Shown here piece after piece: positions 1-12,375 of a stretch of DNA of 64,000 nucleotides. A model generated the notes under the pieces. The model made no database searches and had not been told where the DNA came from. It saw only the letters and a program-made list of their open reading frames with translations. A program made the translations under genes and the position numbers. The stretch spans positions 7,132,501 through 7,196,500 of the forward strand of contig NC_088309.1 of NCBI RefSeq assembly GCF_910592395.1, in the 5' to 3' direction. Source of the DNA: Lineus longissimus. Taxonomy: Eukaryota > Nemertea > Pilidiophora > Heteronemertea > Lineidae. Each line of letters begins with the position of its first letter. The first letter of the stretch is position 1.

Positions 1-499
1 TTTGCATATCCAATTTCTGAAACCGATGAAATAATTTCTTGTCATTATTGTAGCTAATCAGTTAATATAAATGATTCCCTCCCCCCCCGTGAAATATTTG
101 CCAGTAAAGCTCCACCAATCAATGCTCAAGATGAAAAAATGACAACAGCTGTGATTGAAATCTCGAGGTGACATTCAGCTTGCGCCGACGACAGTTTTCA
201 CTGTCTGAGCCTCCAGGATCAAACAGGATGTCTGATTGTATCGACTGAAAGCTGCTCATCTGATTGCTGCATCAGAGATCCCCACTTCCCTGATGGAATC
301 TGAAAATCACTCGGATTACCAGCGTGTTTACTGTGCCAGAAAGATTCTATAAAAGAAGTAACAGATTACAACCAGAGTTCTTCTGTTGAGATGGCGGAGA
401 AGAAAGAATTGATTTACTGGGGTGTTTATTACAGTAAAACACCAAACCTTCACTCGTGTAAAATCTGAAGGCTGATAGCTTGAAACTTTTTTGGAGCCA

Positions 500-755
500 C
501 TGTGGTGTCGTGGCTGGGACTCTAGACTAGCAGTCAAGAGATCCCTGGTTCGATTTCCACTGTTGGCATGAGACTGTAGGCAGGTCTCTTTGTCTTACTT
601 GCTTCGCTTCACCCAGGTGTCAGAAATCTAACATTGTCATGCTGGTTGAGCAGCTCATCTGAGGTCCACTGAAAGGTTTCAGGACAGACCGGGGTTGAAG
701 TGTAAAATTGGATGATTACCTATCGTAGTTGATATCAGACTATAAACCCATAACT
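500..755 (+). mobile_element. tRNA-derived SINE, copy A
   Basis: The head resembles a tRNA: a degenerate A-box region is followed by a B-box-like GGTTCGATTTCC near 548. The body carries GAGCAGCTCATCTGAG, then a GAAAGGTTT motif, and ends in GATATCAGACTATAAACCC. The same head, body and end recur on the opposite strand at 13.8-14.0 kb, and head plus body at 25.0-25.3 kb. Three diverged copies sharing this order indicate a Pol III-type SINE rather than a tRNA gene, because the head does not fold as a cloverleaf. The element family name is not known to me. Confidence 0.65.
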
Positions 756-934
756 TTAACTTGTTTTTATCTTCACAGAGGAAAAACCTGTTGACCTGTA
801 CTGATATAAAAGTGAAGATTTAGCCAATATGACAGGAGGGTTTACACATCTCCCCACTTAATGATGCGATTCAACAGCATGTGTTGATTGGCTTTGTCGA
901 TGAAGAAGGAGTCAAATGTTAAGGCTATACATAC

Positions 935-1082
935 TTGGAATGGTTGCTTGTAGAGTCTGCTGATTGACAATCTTCCCCTGCGTGATGTGTCGCCTCTTGG
1001 CCCCAGCGAAGATCAGATAGAGCTCGCAGTCAGGAGACAGGGTCGTGTTTTCACCAAAAGCAACAACAATCGTGTTTCCACC
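935..1082 (-). CDS. Exon of an AKAP13/ARHGEF28-like Rho-GEF (partial gene)
   Basis: The exon is 148 nt, with an acceptor (TTCCAG) at 1083-1085 and a donor (GTATGT) below 935. It has one open frame of 49 codons plus one base. The peptide contains CELYLIFAGAKRRH, then ITQGK and QQTLQATIP. From memory this matches the N-terminal segment of vertebrate AKAP13 and ARHGEF28, where a YLVFxG-RH-T pattern is followed by TLxxxxPGH. Those proteins are large Rho guanine-nucleotide exchange factors; no DH or PH domain is inside the window, so the gene would continue to the left. Splice sites and open frame are seen; the family assignment is inference from a short match. It could be another protein with a related N-terminal fold. 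Confidence 0.5.
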
Positions 1083-2484
1083 CTGGAAGAGCAAGAATTG
1101 TGAACTATGTAGCTGCTCTGGCAAAAGTACGCGCTTGAGGTCAATATCGGATATTGAGTTACTCGCTTATTCGTTTGTTATTGACAAATGCAACGCTGTT
1201 GCCATTCTACCCTATCCCCTTCAAGACAAAGAAGAGACAATTCACTCATTTGTACCCATGGGCCATAAAGGTAATGAAGCGTAATGGACAAACACTTCTG
1301 TCAATTGCTCAAATTACCATCTTCAATCAGTGTTCGGTGTGGAATTTTCAGTTTCCATCAGCGGCGAGGGGCTAATCAAGGATCTCATGGCTAGTGGCAG
1401 TTCTACGTTTAGTTCAGGAAGAGTTATATTCAGGACTGGGTTGTTCAAAGGATGATCTTCTATTTTATCTAACTGGAGCGCTCCCCTGACTTTTTTGAAG
1501 AAAAGCTACGTCGCAATTTTGAAATTGACACACACTGCCATCTATCAGTAACTTGAGGTACCTAAAGTCCCGATCCATTGTTTACACTGCTCAATTTGTG
1601 ATTTTACTTTTTAGTGACGGATTCAGAATTTTACTCCCTCAAAGGTTTCTTAATTTGGACTTGGAGTTCAACTTCGGACTCGGCAGGACTCGTCCAGAAC
1701 ACGTCCAGAACTGTTCTGGAAACAAAGGGTATACGTACATAGATTGGCGACTCCTTCGGTGAAAACGCCATTCGACAGCCTTCTGAAAAGAGACAATACA
1801 GAAGATGGTTATGACAGCAGAGACACCTGTGGCTGCACTTAATCCAGTTTTGGTCAGTTAGACAAACACATGGTCACATCGTTTGTGATCTTAAACATGT
1901 CTCTTTACTTCGATTACATACATGGACCATATCATTCAAATGAAATATAAAACCACGATTGCACCTGGTGGCTATGCAGAGCAAGCAATGGTCTGTTCGA
2001 AGCAAATCCGGGTCCTCATCAGAGTGGTTTGAGATCACGGTATCTAAATGTGACTCATAACCTTTCGTTAAAGAAAACTGCAAGAATTCACCTAATGCAT
2101 CCATGCAAAAAGGTCTGCCTTTGATAACATAATGAATCATGCGAGCGAGGCAAAAACAAGCAGATATCAGCTGACAAAGTCATTTTAGGCTTGGGGGCAT
2201 CAAACTATCAAACAAGTCATATGGCGCAAAAAGAATGATCATCTCTATGTCAGCGAATGTATCAACGGAATTTGAAAAAATTTGACATGCAGATTTTTGG
2301 ATAAGATCTTTATTGTGATAAGACATTGGGTGCTTACTATTTTAGTATGTTTGGGGCCATGGCATATGATTCACTACTGAATGCAGGTAATTTTTAACTT
2401 GGAGTAGAGTGTGGAGCGACAGCTATTTTGAAAACCATTGCAGAATTGCAGCTGTCCAAGAATAATGATATAATAATGTTATTA

Positions 2485-2745
2485 ATGAAAACAACAGTCG
2501 ACATTGGGAAATCTGACAACCACTGCATCTGTCCCAGAATGAAAACAACAGTAGAGCTCGGGAAATCTGACAACCACTGCATCTGTCCCAGAATGAAAAC
2601 AACAGTAAAGCTCGGGAAATCTGACAACCACTGCATCAGTCCCAGAATGAAAACAACAGTAGACCTGAGGAAATAGTCACCCACTGCATCTGTCTCAGAA
2701 AGGCCTGATAAAATCTGACAATCACAGGAGCTGTCCCAGAATGAA
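2485..2745 (+). repeat. 54-bp minisatellite, about 4-5 units
   Basis: The motif ATGAAAACAACAG recurs at 2485, 2539, 2593 and 2647, a constant spacing of 54 bp, followed by GGGAAATCTGACAACCACTG and CATCTGTCCCAGA. The first three units are nearly identical; the last ones decay toward 2745. Because 54 is a multiple of three, open frames run through it on both strands, which explains the apparent ORFs of 82 and 120 codons here. Confidence 0.85.
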
Positions 2746-5382
2746 ATCAACTGCACATTTCACTTGCTGATGAAATACACTACAGAAATACAAATATGCC
2801 TAGGAACAATTCTACCACTCACCGGTCCTATGTGGTAAGAACAGATCTCTGGAAACCTGGATGTCACAAAATGAAATCAAATGAACTCTCACTTTCTTTT
2901 GATTAATATTAATACCAGGAACAATTAATACATTGATGAAGTTCACATGTTATGGAAAGAAAAGACTTCAGGAAACCTGGATTCTTCACTTTTCCTGATT
3001 GAAGAAAAAAACGGTCTCTTTCTAATGAATTAACCAGGAAAATGTAATCGATCACATGCCCTGTATTTTAACTATCATGTGTGCAAGCACAAAAACAAAA
3101 GTCAACATTACATGTTTTATCAGAGGTCAACTATCAGAGATTATATGATTTATATGACCGTCAATGGAATTCAATGTTTGGATTCAAAGAGAAAACATGA
3201 CTTTTGAGACAAATTTAGAAAAAAATATTTGGAAGTGTGAACTTGAATAGCAGAAATGTGACCTACATCATTGAGAGAGGACATTGGGGGTATTGGCGAC
3301 ATTGACCCAAACCTTCCAACGAAACATTGATTGTTTTCACAGGCCCAGGCAATGAGCAGATCTCATAAATTCAGTGTGGACATACCTTTCTCAATGGCGG
3401 CTCACAAATGAGTTTTTTTTAAAGTCTGAACTCACAGTATATCTCTGGCAGAAACCGAAAGTGCTAAACCGTGCAATGACCTCCTCTTTTTTGACAAAGA
3501 CCATCTACTGGTTTGTATGTCTCTGGGGTGCCGCCAGGGCCATGCTTGCAATTATATTTTTAACCCCTGACCCCAGAGTCAGCCCATTATTTGATCTTCA
3601 CCACGATGTTGGCAAAATTGGGAAGATAAGGACAGCACTTACATCAAACACAAAATGCTAGTCTAGATTATGACACAACCTGAATAATGCTAAGAAATTC
3701 CTAAGAAATCCTTTCTTCTGTTAACCGTCCAAATATCATCAACTAGGCAAATAATTTGGTTCACCAAACTGTAATGGAAACATATCGAGCATCTCACAAC
3801 CTGTGATATCAGCAGACGATCTGCAAGAGAAGTGTAGAATGGTTGGTTGGTTTTAGGCTAAGCCCACTGTCAATATTTGCAGGGTTAAGTTGGTATTGTT
3901 GACTGGGTTTATCAAACAATAAACTATAACCTAAGAATGCATTAAAAGCAGATATTTAACCATTGGATGCTTGTTTAATGGTACCAAACATGGTTGGTTT
4001 CAAATCCACTTTAAAAGCAAGTACAAAGTGTTCCGTTATTGATAGTTGACACTAGTTTTTAAAACAAAGAAATATTTTCCTATAAATCATTGCTTTTGTG
4101 ATCAAATAAAAGGTTGAAGCTTGCCAAAGAGGTCTTCAGCATCATTATGTCAGTAACTGAAACAATTCCAGTCAGAACCACATTCCAGAAAGTATAGAGA
4201 GGGGGAGGGGAGTTATCAACTGGCATGCTATAGAATTTGAATAGAAGATGAAACCAAGGAGGTGATTGATTATCAACGGGCAAACCATAGCCTTTGAATG
4301 GGTTAATCAAAGATGAAACAATGGAGGTAGATGATATTCAGCTGGTATACCATGGCCCCCGAGAAACCATATCCTTCACATAAAGGGAGCAGATCTTGAG
4401 CCCGCTGTCATGGTGACAAGCTACATGTAGGATATCAGATACTCACTTCAGATGCGGCTAAACATCAAGACAATCGAGGACAAAAAGGATAAAAGGTAGC
4501 TTGGCAAAATCTGGCTCTTTGACATTAGTTTTGACAACACTTAGTTTCTTTTTTAATCAAAAATGCCTTATTGACACAAATATCAGGGACAAATATCTTA
4601 TATTCAGTCAAATAACACTCCCGAACTGCTGCAGGGTCTAAGTTTGTGAGCAGAAGCAATACCCAAAATTTCCCTTTATCGCAAAACTCGGATAACCAGA
4701 TATAAAAAGAAACACTAGCACGTCTTCCCTATTATTAAGTACACCACCAAGGGGAATTCCCAACAAAAGATGAATCCAGGACAATCAAATGGTAATAGGA
4801 ACATTGCGTGCACTCATGAGGTGATTGCACCAAGGAAGCCTTATCATAGGAATCCATATTAATGACAATAATCATAGAAAGGGAAGAAGCAGCTGAGACT
4901 CCAAGTAGTTGAGTAGACTGCCTGTAGTCACCAAACAGTATGGATATGTCGCCAAACCATTCAGATATGACATCCCAGAAGACAATCAGTCAAAACAACC
5001 AAAGTGTATTTAATCCATTTTAATTAAGTCACATCACAATCGATCCGCATAAGACGCATGGCAAATTGGAAAGGAATCATTCTGAACCAATTAATTGAAA
5101 CTCTGGCTGGAGGCTGGGAAATAGATAATATTCATCACTACAAACTGTAAACACGAATTCCAGAATAATTATTGCATGCCGCAGTGGGGTGCAGTGAGTT
5201 ACACAGCAGGACATATGGACAAGATGTGAGTTATTTTGTTGGATTTAACATGTGAGATGAGACAGGTTAGTCTCTACCATTACATGACCAACCACCATGA
5301 TTCTAATCATACTCAACACCAACTACCAACTACCACCACCAAAAAGCAATGCACATGCCAACAATCAAGGTCAACAACTTAC

Positions 5383-8300
5383 GCTGAAGGTCAATGCCAA
5401 GGTCATTGTTGACATTTTTGAGATGACTCAAGTCATTATCTTCCGAGGCTTCTTTCTTCGATTTTGATGCTGGAAAGGGTCAACAGAAATCTTGAGAAAT
5501 CAGCACAAGGGATATTAGAATCAGGTTGGATCAGGTCAGACTCGGGCTTGTGGTGCAAAATCTAGCATATAAGCCCTACCTGGCCCTAAAGCAATACTGA
5601 AGATGATTGGTTCCCGGCAGGTGGCCAATAGGATGATTGGTTTTGTGTTTTATTATGGGATGGCTCATCACATGATTGTCAACTTCTTTGGGGCTCGTAT
5701 TCATTGTGTGTACTGGTGGCTCTGGGAAAAAGAATACACAATGCCACAGTGCACTTATTATGCATGCAAACTTGATGAAACTTGGTATCTAAAGTACTTG
5801 TACACATAGAACACGACGGCATTGTTGAAATTTACATTCAGTGCGTATTTACATGACTTGAAATTGACAAATTCGAGTTCAATTTAAAAAATTTGAACAA
5901 AGGTAACTAGGCCTATAAGTAATAAATGACTAAAAGACTGCATACTACTTTACTAAATAGTATATCAGGTTAACCTCGCCTATTGATTTGGTAGTTTGTT
6001 CCTGATGCCCATCCCAAATGAACATGTGTGCACCTGTTTCAGTCGTGACATCACATCCTCAACCCACATACACCTGCCTTAAGGGCCCTGCAATGATCGT
6101 TACAACCACAACACAAATGTTGAATATGAAGTAGCTAGGAGAACATACATTTCAGAAGGCAGGGCTACATGTACTGTTATCATCACGTGACAGAGTCGTG
6201 GGTTTTCTTTATATCACCAAATTGGCACATGAACACAACCATTCTTCTGATTCTAAACGGGGACTATGGACATCTTCAGTTGTCTGATAGTGATATGCAC
6301 AGTAAGTTCGGAGTAAGGGGACTGTTGTACTTGATTCAACAGTTACATTGCACTATCCTTGTAGTAGTTGTACAAGCTTAAGAGTTTTGATGGCCTGTGA
6401 GACAAGAGAGACCCCTATTATCAGTAACTTTAACTTAATCTTGCCTACTTGGCTGCTACCGATAGAGTCCCTTTTAGAAAGAAGTGACGGGGAAATGATG
6501 GAGGGAGGACCTTTCTTTGGAAAGAAACTTATGGTTGAATTTATAAACATTTGTCAAATCAAGATCAATGTCATTCCTGACAGAAGTAAATTCTCAGAGG
6601 TGTGTATATATACCTTCAAAAACCTTTGCCTTCAGCTTATTCCAGAGTAACCATGGCATTCCGATATTATAGAATATTCCCAACTAATGACATATTTCCA
6701 CTCGAATAACACACAATCGCCTTGACAACAAATTGAATTTGATCTGCAAATTGAATTTGATCAGCAGATCATTTGATCACACTCCCTACTCCACCGAAAG
6801 GTCTTTATCACAGAAAGACATTCCTTTCATTCAAACTGGCTTATATTCCAACAAATCTGCAGAAAGCACCTACATATTCTAACTCTGGGAATATTCCAAT
6901 AAATCGGACATTACTCGTGAATAAAATATATCAAGAAACCGAAATCTATGTCATAATCACTAATTAGAAAATATCTCTTAGAACTCCCAATGCCAGACCT
7001 GATGGCTTCAATCTGAATCGATTCATGTATCCCAGCACTAATAACCACCTGTTTGAAATTTTGATTTTAGAAATTAACTTCCTGATTCATGATCAAAAGT
7101 TTTAGAAGTTCACACTAATCGTATTATATTGGAAGAAGATCCGATTAATTCCTTGTTTTGATGATCACTTCATAGCTTTCAATTTCTTTCAAGAGCTTGC
7201 CTTACTCGAGTCCCTCCCTTCTAATATCTGGAGCTATAATTTCAACGTCGCACAAGATATTGGTTTAGTTGCGCGTACTCACTGTCACAGTTCCGAGGAC
7301 ACCCTACACCTTGCCAGGATCAATCAATGAAGTCTGTTCCATGATAACTTGCTGTTCAACACATGAGAGCAACTGTGCTTTAGGATTCCTTTTTTTCCCC
7401 GTAACTTTCTCTGGGACAAATTATATCTTGGTTAAGTACAGAAAATTGAAGTCCTTTTTCCATAGTTAATGTCAAGAGTCAGTCCTTTCGATATCTTTTT
7501 ACACCCAAGTTTCCAGTCGCCAAAAACTTTTAAAATTTCTGCTGCCAATTTCTAGCTGAGTTTCCATGAGATGTAATTCATAGTGTTTGAAATTCATGGC
7601 TGGAAAAGACTGTCCCTGTTATAATCACAACCTATTTGTTTCAATCTAGCTTATGATTTACAATAGCAACTGTCCAAAAATCCAATTCGAACTTCTTCCA
7701 ATGGTCTTACGAGTCAACTTGCACAACAGATAATGGTATGTTAGCTTTTGCCTTTGAGATATAGAACCACGGATTGTCGTCGGCTAACTGACTACGTGAC
7801 CACAATATTGGTATCATCATAAGGATCTTCAGGCAATGATGTCATTAAAACAATCTATCGCATCAAAAGATTAGAGCGAACATCCTATCGTTAGCGATAG
7901 CGATACAGGGGTTATGATAAAATCATAGGGCAAGTTCATCTGTGCGTCCACCTTTCATACTTCCTGCCTGTGCTGCCGACAATTATCACTTCCCTATGCT
8001 GAATCCGCATAGAACAATAAATCACAATTCTCTAGAGAATAAGACTAAGAGCGACCAACACCTCTACAAACGAGGTGGTATTGTGGCTTAAAAGAGTATA
8101 GATTGTAAACTAATGGAAAATTATCCCTCAGTAATCCATGACTTATATTCATATAGTGTACAGGCCTAGTACAGGTATTTGTTCTGTACCCAGTGGTTTT
8201 CATACACACCATCCCTGTAGGCCTAGAACATGAGAAAATCAATACCCAACACAATCAAATCCTTGGTGCACCTGGTGAAATTCTAGACACATTTTTCTCT

Positions 8301-9350
8301 TGTTTTGTCATTGTTTGTTTAAGTGCCCAGAGTGACATTCTATTGATTGAGAATTTATGATGATGGAGTAGCAAATATTCCTGAAATTAGTATACATGCA
8401 CAATTTCACTATTTCTATTTCTTTTTTTCATCAAGTTCAACTTTCACTATTTCAGCTATGTGTATCTTTGTTTTATTTGAAGGCGCGCCCAAAGGACAGC
8501 CTTAAAAACAAAGCCATTTTTCTTAAAATAGCAAACATAGATTTATCTCGTTTTGCTATGAAACTCTTCAGTTTCAGATAGTGCCAGCTAACAATTTTAA
8601 CAACCGTAATCTATACTTTTTATTTAAAAAATTAGCAATCATCACAACACGAAAGCGGTTGCAAATTATTCAGTTCAGAGCATTGTTTTTCTCGTCTCCC
8701 TTTATTGCTGGTTGATGATGCAGAGTTCTAATCTACCCCTCACTATTCTATGATTGTTGCTTTTGTTAGCGATGCATTTGTGACAACATGTATGGAGCAT
8801 AAATATGTCAAAACAATAGAAGAATAATATACAGAAATCCATCTCTTCTTGTTCATCCATACTTGCAATCCATTATTGATACTTGTCATAACCTACTAGA
8901 CTTCAATATTATGGCATCTGTCAAGAACAAACCAGTCATGTCCAAAGAGCGGGCTCCATACAATTCACGGTGTCACTTTTCACCGCCAGGTTGTGTCATG
9001 TCATGTTTTCAAGCCTACCTTGTCTTTGTGACAAAAATGACATTCTTCAATATTAATTGACAGTTCCATCTGAAAATGAGCTGGTCCCAAGTATATTAGT
9101 GGTAGGACTGACCCTTATTTATGCAAATCATCTGATGATTTTAGCCCCATGGAAACATAATTATGAATGAATTATGCAAGGTTTTGTGGACACGCATGTC
9201 AAACCTCATGGAACAAATTAGGCCCATCCGACTTTCCCACTTATTATTGAACCTTACTAGCATCTTAGATATTATTTCAGAAATATGTTTCAGAATACTG
9301 GAAAAAAGAATAAAATGACAATATGTCGATAACCTACCTGCTTCCTCCAT
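5383..9350 (-). CDS. Candidate 5' exons of the leftward minus-strand gene
   Basis: Two segments look like linked 5' exons. The first has ATG at 9348-9350 and reads Met-Glu-Glu-Ala plus one base before a GTAGGT donor at 9337. The second, 5383-5469, has a TTTCCAG acceptor and a GTAAGT donor and is open in only one frame. That frame is the one the first exon supplies: it encodes SKSKKEASEDNDLSHLK and then about a dozen more residues, hydrophilic and Lys/Glu/Asp-rich. The second exon ends with one spare base, so an intermediate exon would be needed to reach the exon at 935-1082. Protein identity is unrecognised and linkage to the Rho-GEF-like exon is inferred only from strand, order and phase. 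Confidence 0.3.
6313..6479. mobile_element. Degenerate MITE-like element (AAAGGGGTACTATAGG family)
   Basis: The right end, read on the minus strand, starts CTAAAAGGGACTCTATCGG and continues with GTAGCAGCCAAGTAGG. This resembles the ends of the elements at 15.4, 19.1 and 53.1 kb. A matching left end is only suggested by GTAAGGGGACTGTTG near 6313, so the boundary is approximate. Confidence 0.35.
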
Positions 9351-9406
9351 GACGTCTGGCACCAAAACCCTTGCCGAGGAGTTACTTGAGAGGGCTTTAG
9401 CAATCA

Positions 9407-9421
9407 GTTACCCCTGGTAAC
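9407..9421. promoter_or_regulatory. RFX X-box-like palindrome
   Basis: GTTACCCCTGGTAAC is a perfect 6+3+6 inverted repeat and fits the RFX consensus of two RYYNYY half sites separated by 1-3 bases. It lies 57 bp upstream of the candidate start codon at 9350 on the minus strand. A second half-site-like CCTAGGCAAC is about 30 bp further upstream. RFX sites of this type commonly drive ciliary genes, but no ciliary function can be read from the gene itself. Confidence 0.4.
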
Positions 9422-12375
9422 GGCTTCCTTTAATACCACCAGATCAGAAACCTAGGCAACCCGCTCCACTGACCCTGCTGTCACCTAGTTGTTACATACA
9501 GAACTGAAGTTCACATGAAACCTGAAAGAAAAAAAAGCCGGTTTCAGCCAGTTCACCATAGGCATCATCCTTTTGGCTAGAACTTGAGTCTGTTTGGGCG
9601 CTGACCAGTCATGTTTCACCTGGAACAAAGGGTCAGTCGCTTATGGCATTGTCCAAAGTAAAAGTTTTCTTAGGCCTTCTGACGAGTTCTGAATGTCCGC
9701 ATTTGTTTTGTTATGGCCCTGGCCTGGTACTGGTTGGTATTTGTCAAAAAAGTCCATTCACTCTGCTTTAAAAAAACTTCTCATTGCTTCAGTATTGCAA
9801 GTTTTTTCCAAAATGACATTGCTATCAACTGGTTTCCCTGCTCTTCGAGGTCTCTTATTTTCAGAGCAAAATCATTTGACCTGAAGTACTTGGACATGGA
9901 CTAACTGGGAGGCTGCCGATGCCGTTCATTCTTGATAAACCACATCCATTCGAAGAAACTTCGCCGTTTTCTGCCGAGCTGTCCCCAGGATCAGAAAATT
10001 ATGATTTTGTGGTGTGTTTTCATCTTTTCTCTAAATTTTTGAATTTCCGGAAATCAGCTGTGGTGCATGCGATTTGTTACATCCTCGATTTACACATTGA
10101 GGGATGTCAGAGTTCTTCTAGTAAAAACAGGTGACGCCACCATGCGTTCCTATACGCGGGAAATACGAATGCGAATGCGCACGTGGTGGACTTGACTGGA
10201 CTTAAAAGTATGTCATTTCCAACTTTTATCGGGGTACAAGACATAGGAAGCAGTTTATTTGACCTATTTTTCAAGGTCAAAATGTGGTAAGACCCATGGC
10301 TCTGGTGAAAAGTTTCGATTAGAGGCAAGTCAATAAGCAAAAAACTGTTTCTCTTTCAAAAAACCTTTATTGTTGCACATTCCAAGGAAGACACATGACG
10401 AATTGGAATATTGTGTAGGAGGAAACCCGCATACCAGGGGAAAACCTACGCAATCGGAGGGAGTCGCCATCTCCATCACACATGTGACAGGTGCTTATGT
10501 TTGAAATGACTTATACATTGTAGATTATATATACAATGATCGTAGTACATAATTTTGTTGCTGCACCACTCCGAAAGCCCCATACAAGAAGAGGACCAGG
10601 AGATAAAGGGGGACAAAAATCACAGGCGATTTGAACAATTCTCGATTAGCCCGATGTTCAACCTCCATATTTTGCTACATCGTTGTTGTTGTCGGCATGA
10701 CTTTGGCGACGACGGATTTGGTCCGAACTGTCTTCGGCGATCTGTGTCATCATGTCATATAGAGCACAGTGAGATGTTAGATCAGTCCAACACAGCAGGC
10801 CCAGATGACGGTTGTGGGAGAGTCAAGGCTGAGAATGTCTTCCAGAAAATTGTGAGATGCTGGCTTAGACCAAGTCAGATAATAATACATGTACTGGAAT
10901 AACATCCAGCTTATGCATGTCAGAGAGAAGTTAGGTCAATCCAAGGATAAGGGTCAGGGCCTTTGGCGAAAGTCATTTCTAAAGAACACACAGTCATCCC
11001 TAGCTGTTATACAACATAAGGCCTTGGTATATGAATCCGTAGGACATTTGAGTTTGGGAATAATCCGTTATGTATCATGATCATTTGTACTAGGTACACA
11101 TTTTTGTCCAAGCTATGGTATGAGCTGCGGTAGTGTCTTTAAAAAAAACCCATGTCTTTGGGGTAAGTGCAGCTGTCTCATTAGTCCATTAAAATAGGCT
11201 CGATCGTCTCATTGGCAAATGTTATTTAATACAACATGGGGCCACAGTATATAAATCCGTATGTCATTTATAAACTCACATTGTAACCGCATGGTCTATC
11301 CCAAGATGATTAGCCATCTCCTAACTGATGCAACTAATTTTTCTTTGATAACAGCACATCATGGTCATTTATAGCAAAAGGATATTTTGCTAAACATGGT
11401 AATAATGAAATCACAGAAGATATATTCATGACACATAAAACATCCAAATCCAATTCTCTTTTCACAAAGTAGCCAAAAAGTGTGACTCTAGGATGAGAAG
11501 ACAGAAGACTATATAAAATGATACACATTTTTATTCTATAAATAAATGCCATTTACACACTGCAAACATACACCATGTGACAATCAATTACAACTCTGGA
11601 AAGTTGAAAACACAATGACTTACTTGTCTATTTCATTGGTGAGACCATTACTGAAAGCACTGTGATTGGAATGGAGTACGCCAATGGCCCGAGTTCGAGT
11701 CCTGGGTAAAAACACGTTTCTTCGGATGATAGACTTGATACTGGTGGGGATACAAAGAACTAAATTTCCTGGTTGTTCTCTACCAAATTCATTCATTGAA
11801 GTAACCTTTTTCTCAATGCCAAAGCAAACTATCATGACACATTTACCAACAACACATCAAATGAATAATATTCTAGAGTAAAAGCACACTGAAGTAAGCG
11901 TGGTTCCTTGAATACAACAGCCATATAGCAATAAGTACATTCTGAAGATTTTTGTTATTCATTTTACCACATTCTAATTGTTGCCTCTCTTAATAAAGCT
12001 TACCCGGTATCTAACACGGCTGACTGATGTTACAACAAGTGGGAGGGACCTGGGAGAAAGTACTAACAGAATATTTTCTGAATATCTGACAGCACCAATG
12101 ATATCTCAATGACACTTCATTCATATACCTCCTTACAATCAATTTCAGATTCTGTAAACCCCTTTATTTTCTTCCGTTTCAGATTTTCCCCGGCTTCTTT
12201 CTGGGAATGGATGCATTTTTCAAAGACACAATCATTAAGTTGGGTCTACCCTCTCAGAAATACAATGAGCTATATTAAGGGGTTTACAATATTGTTGATT
12301 ATGGGGGTCACGCCACTATTGGGGAATGCGTTGGTGTATCTTTAAAATGCAATCATCGGAATCCTTATTGTCAAT
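9422..12375. other. Intergenic stretch without recognisable genes
   Basis: No open frame with protein character or good splice-site support was found. The longest frame, 10555-10902 on the plus strand, has no family motif. There is a weak local duplication around 11005-11065 and 11220-11275 (shared ACAACAT...ATATAAATCCGTA-type text). The SDR gene's 3' end probably extends into the right edge of this stretch. Confidence 0.5.
12163..12168 (-). terminator. Candidate polyadenylation signal for the SDR gene
   Basis: AATAAA on the minus strand, about 210 bp beyond the SDR stop codon at 12376-12378. It is the nearest canonical hexamer I found downstream; no transcript evidence is available. Confidence 0.3.

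Larger units (their letters stand above)
1083..9337. other. Mostly intronic or intergenic, gene-poor stretch
   Basis: Apart from the minisatellite, a MITE-like fragment and the candidate exon listed separately, I see no reading frame with recognisable protein character. Open frames here are under 125 codons and lack family motifs. If the candidate exons at 9338-9350 and 5383-5469 belong with the exon at 935-1082, most of this stretch is intron. Confidence 0.5.

Noticed and set aside
2394-2756. Open frames of 120 codons (minus) and 82 codons (plus)
   Set aside because: They are produced by the 54-bp minisatellite, whose period is a multiple of three.
10555-10902. 115-codon plus-strand frame
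   Set aside because: It is rich in Cys, His and Arg without a recognisable domain and lacks supporting splice sites or neighbours.
11640-11725. B-box-like GAGTTCGAGTCCTGGG suggesting another SINE or tRNA
   Set aside because: No A-box at the right distance and no similarity to the other SINE copies.
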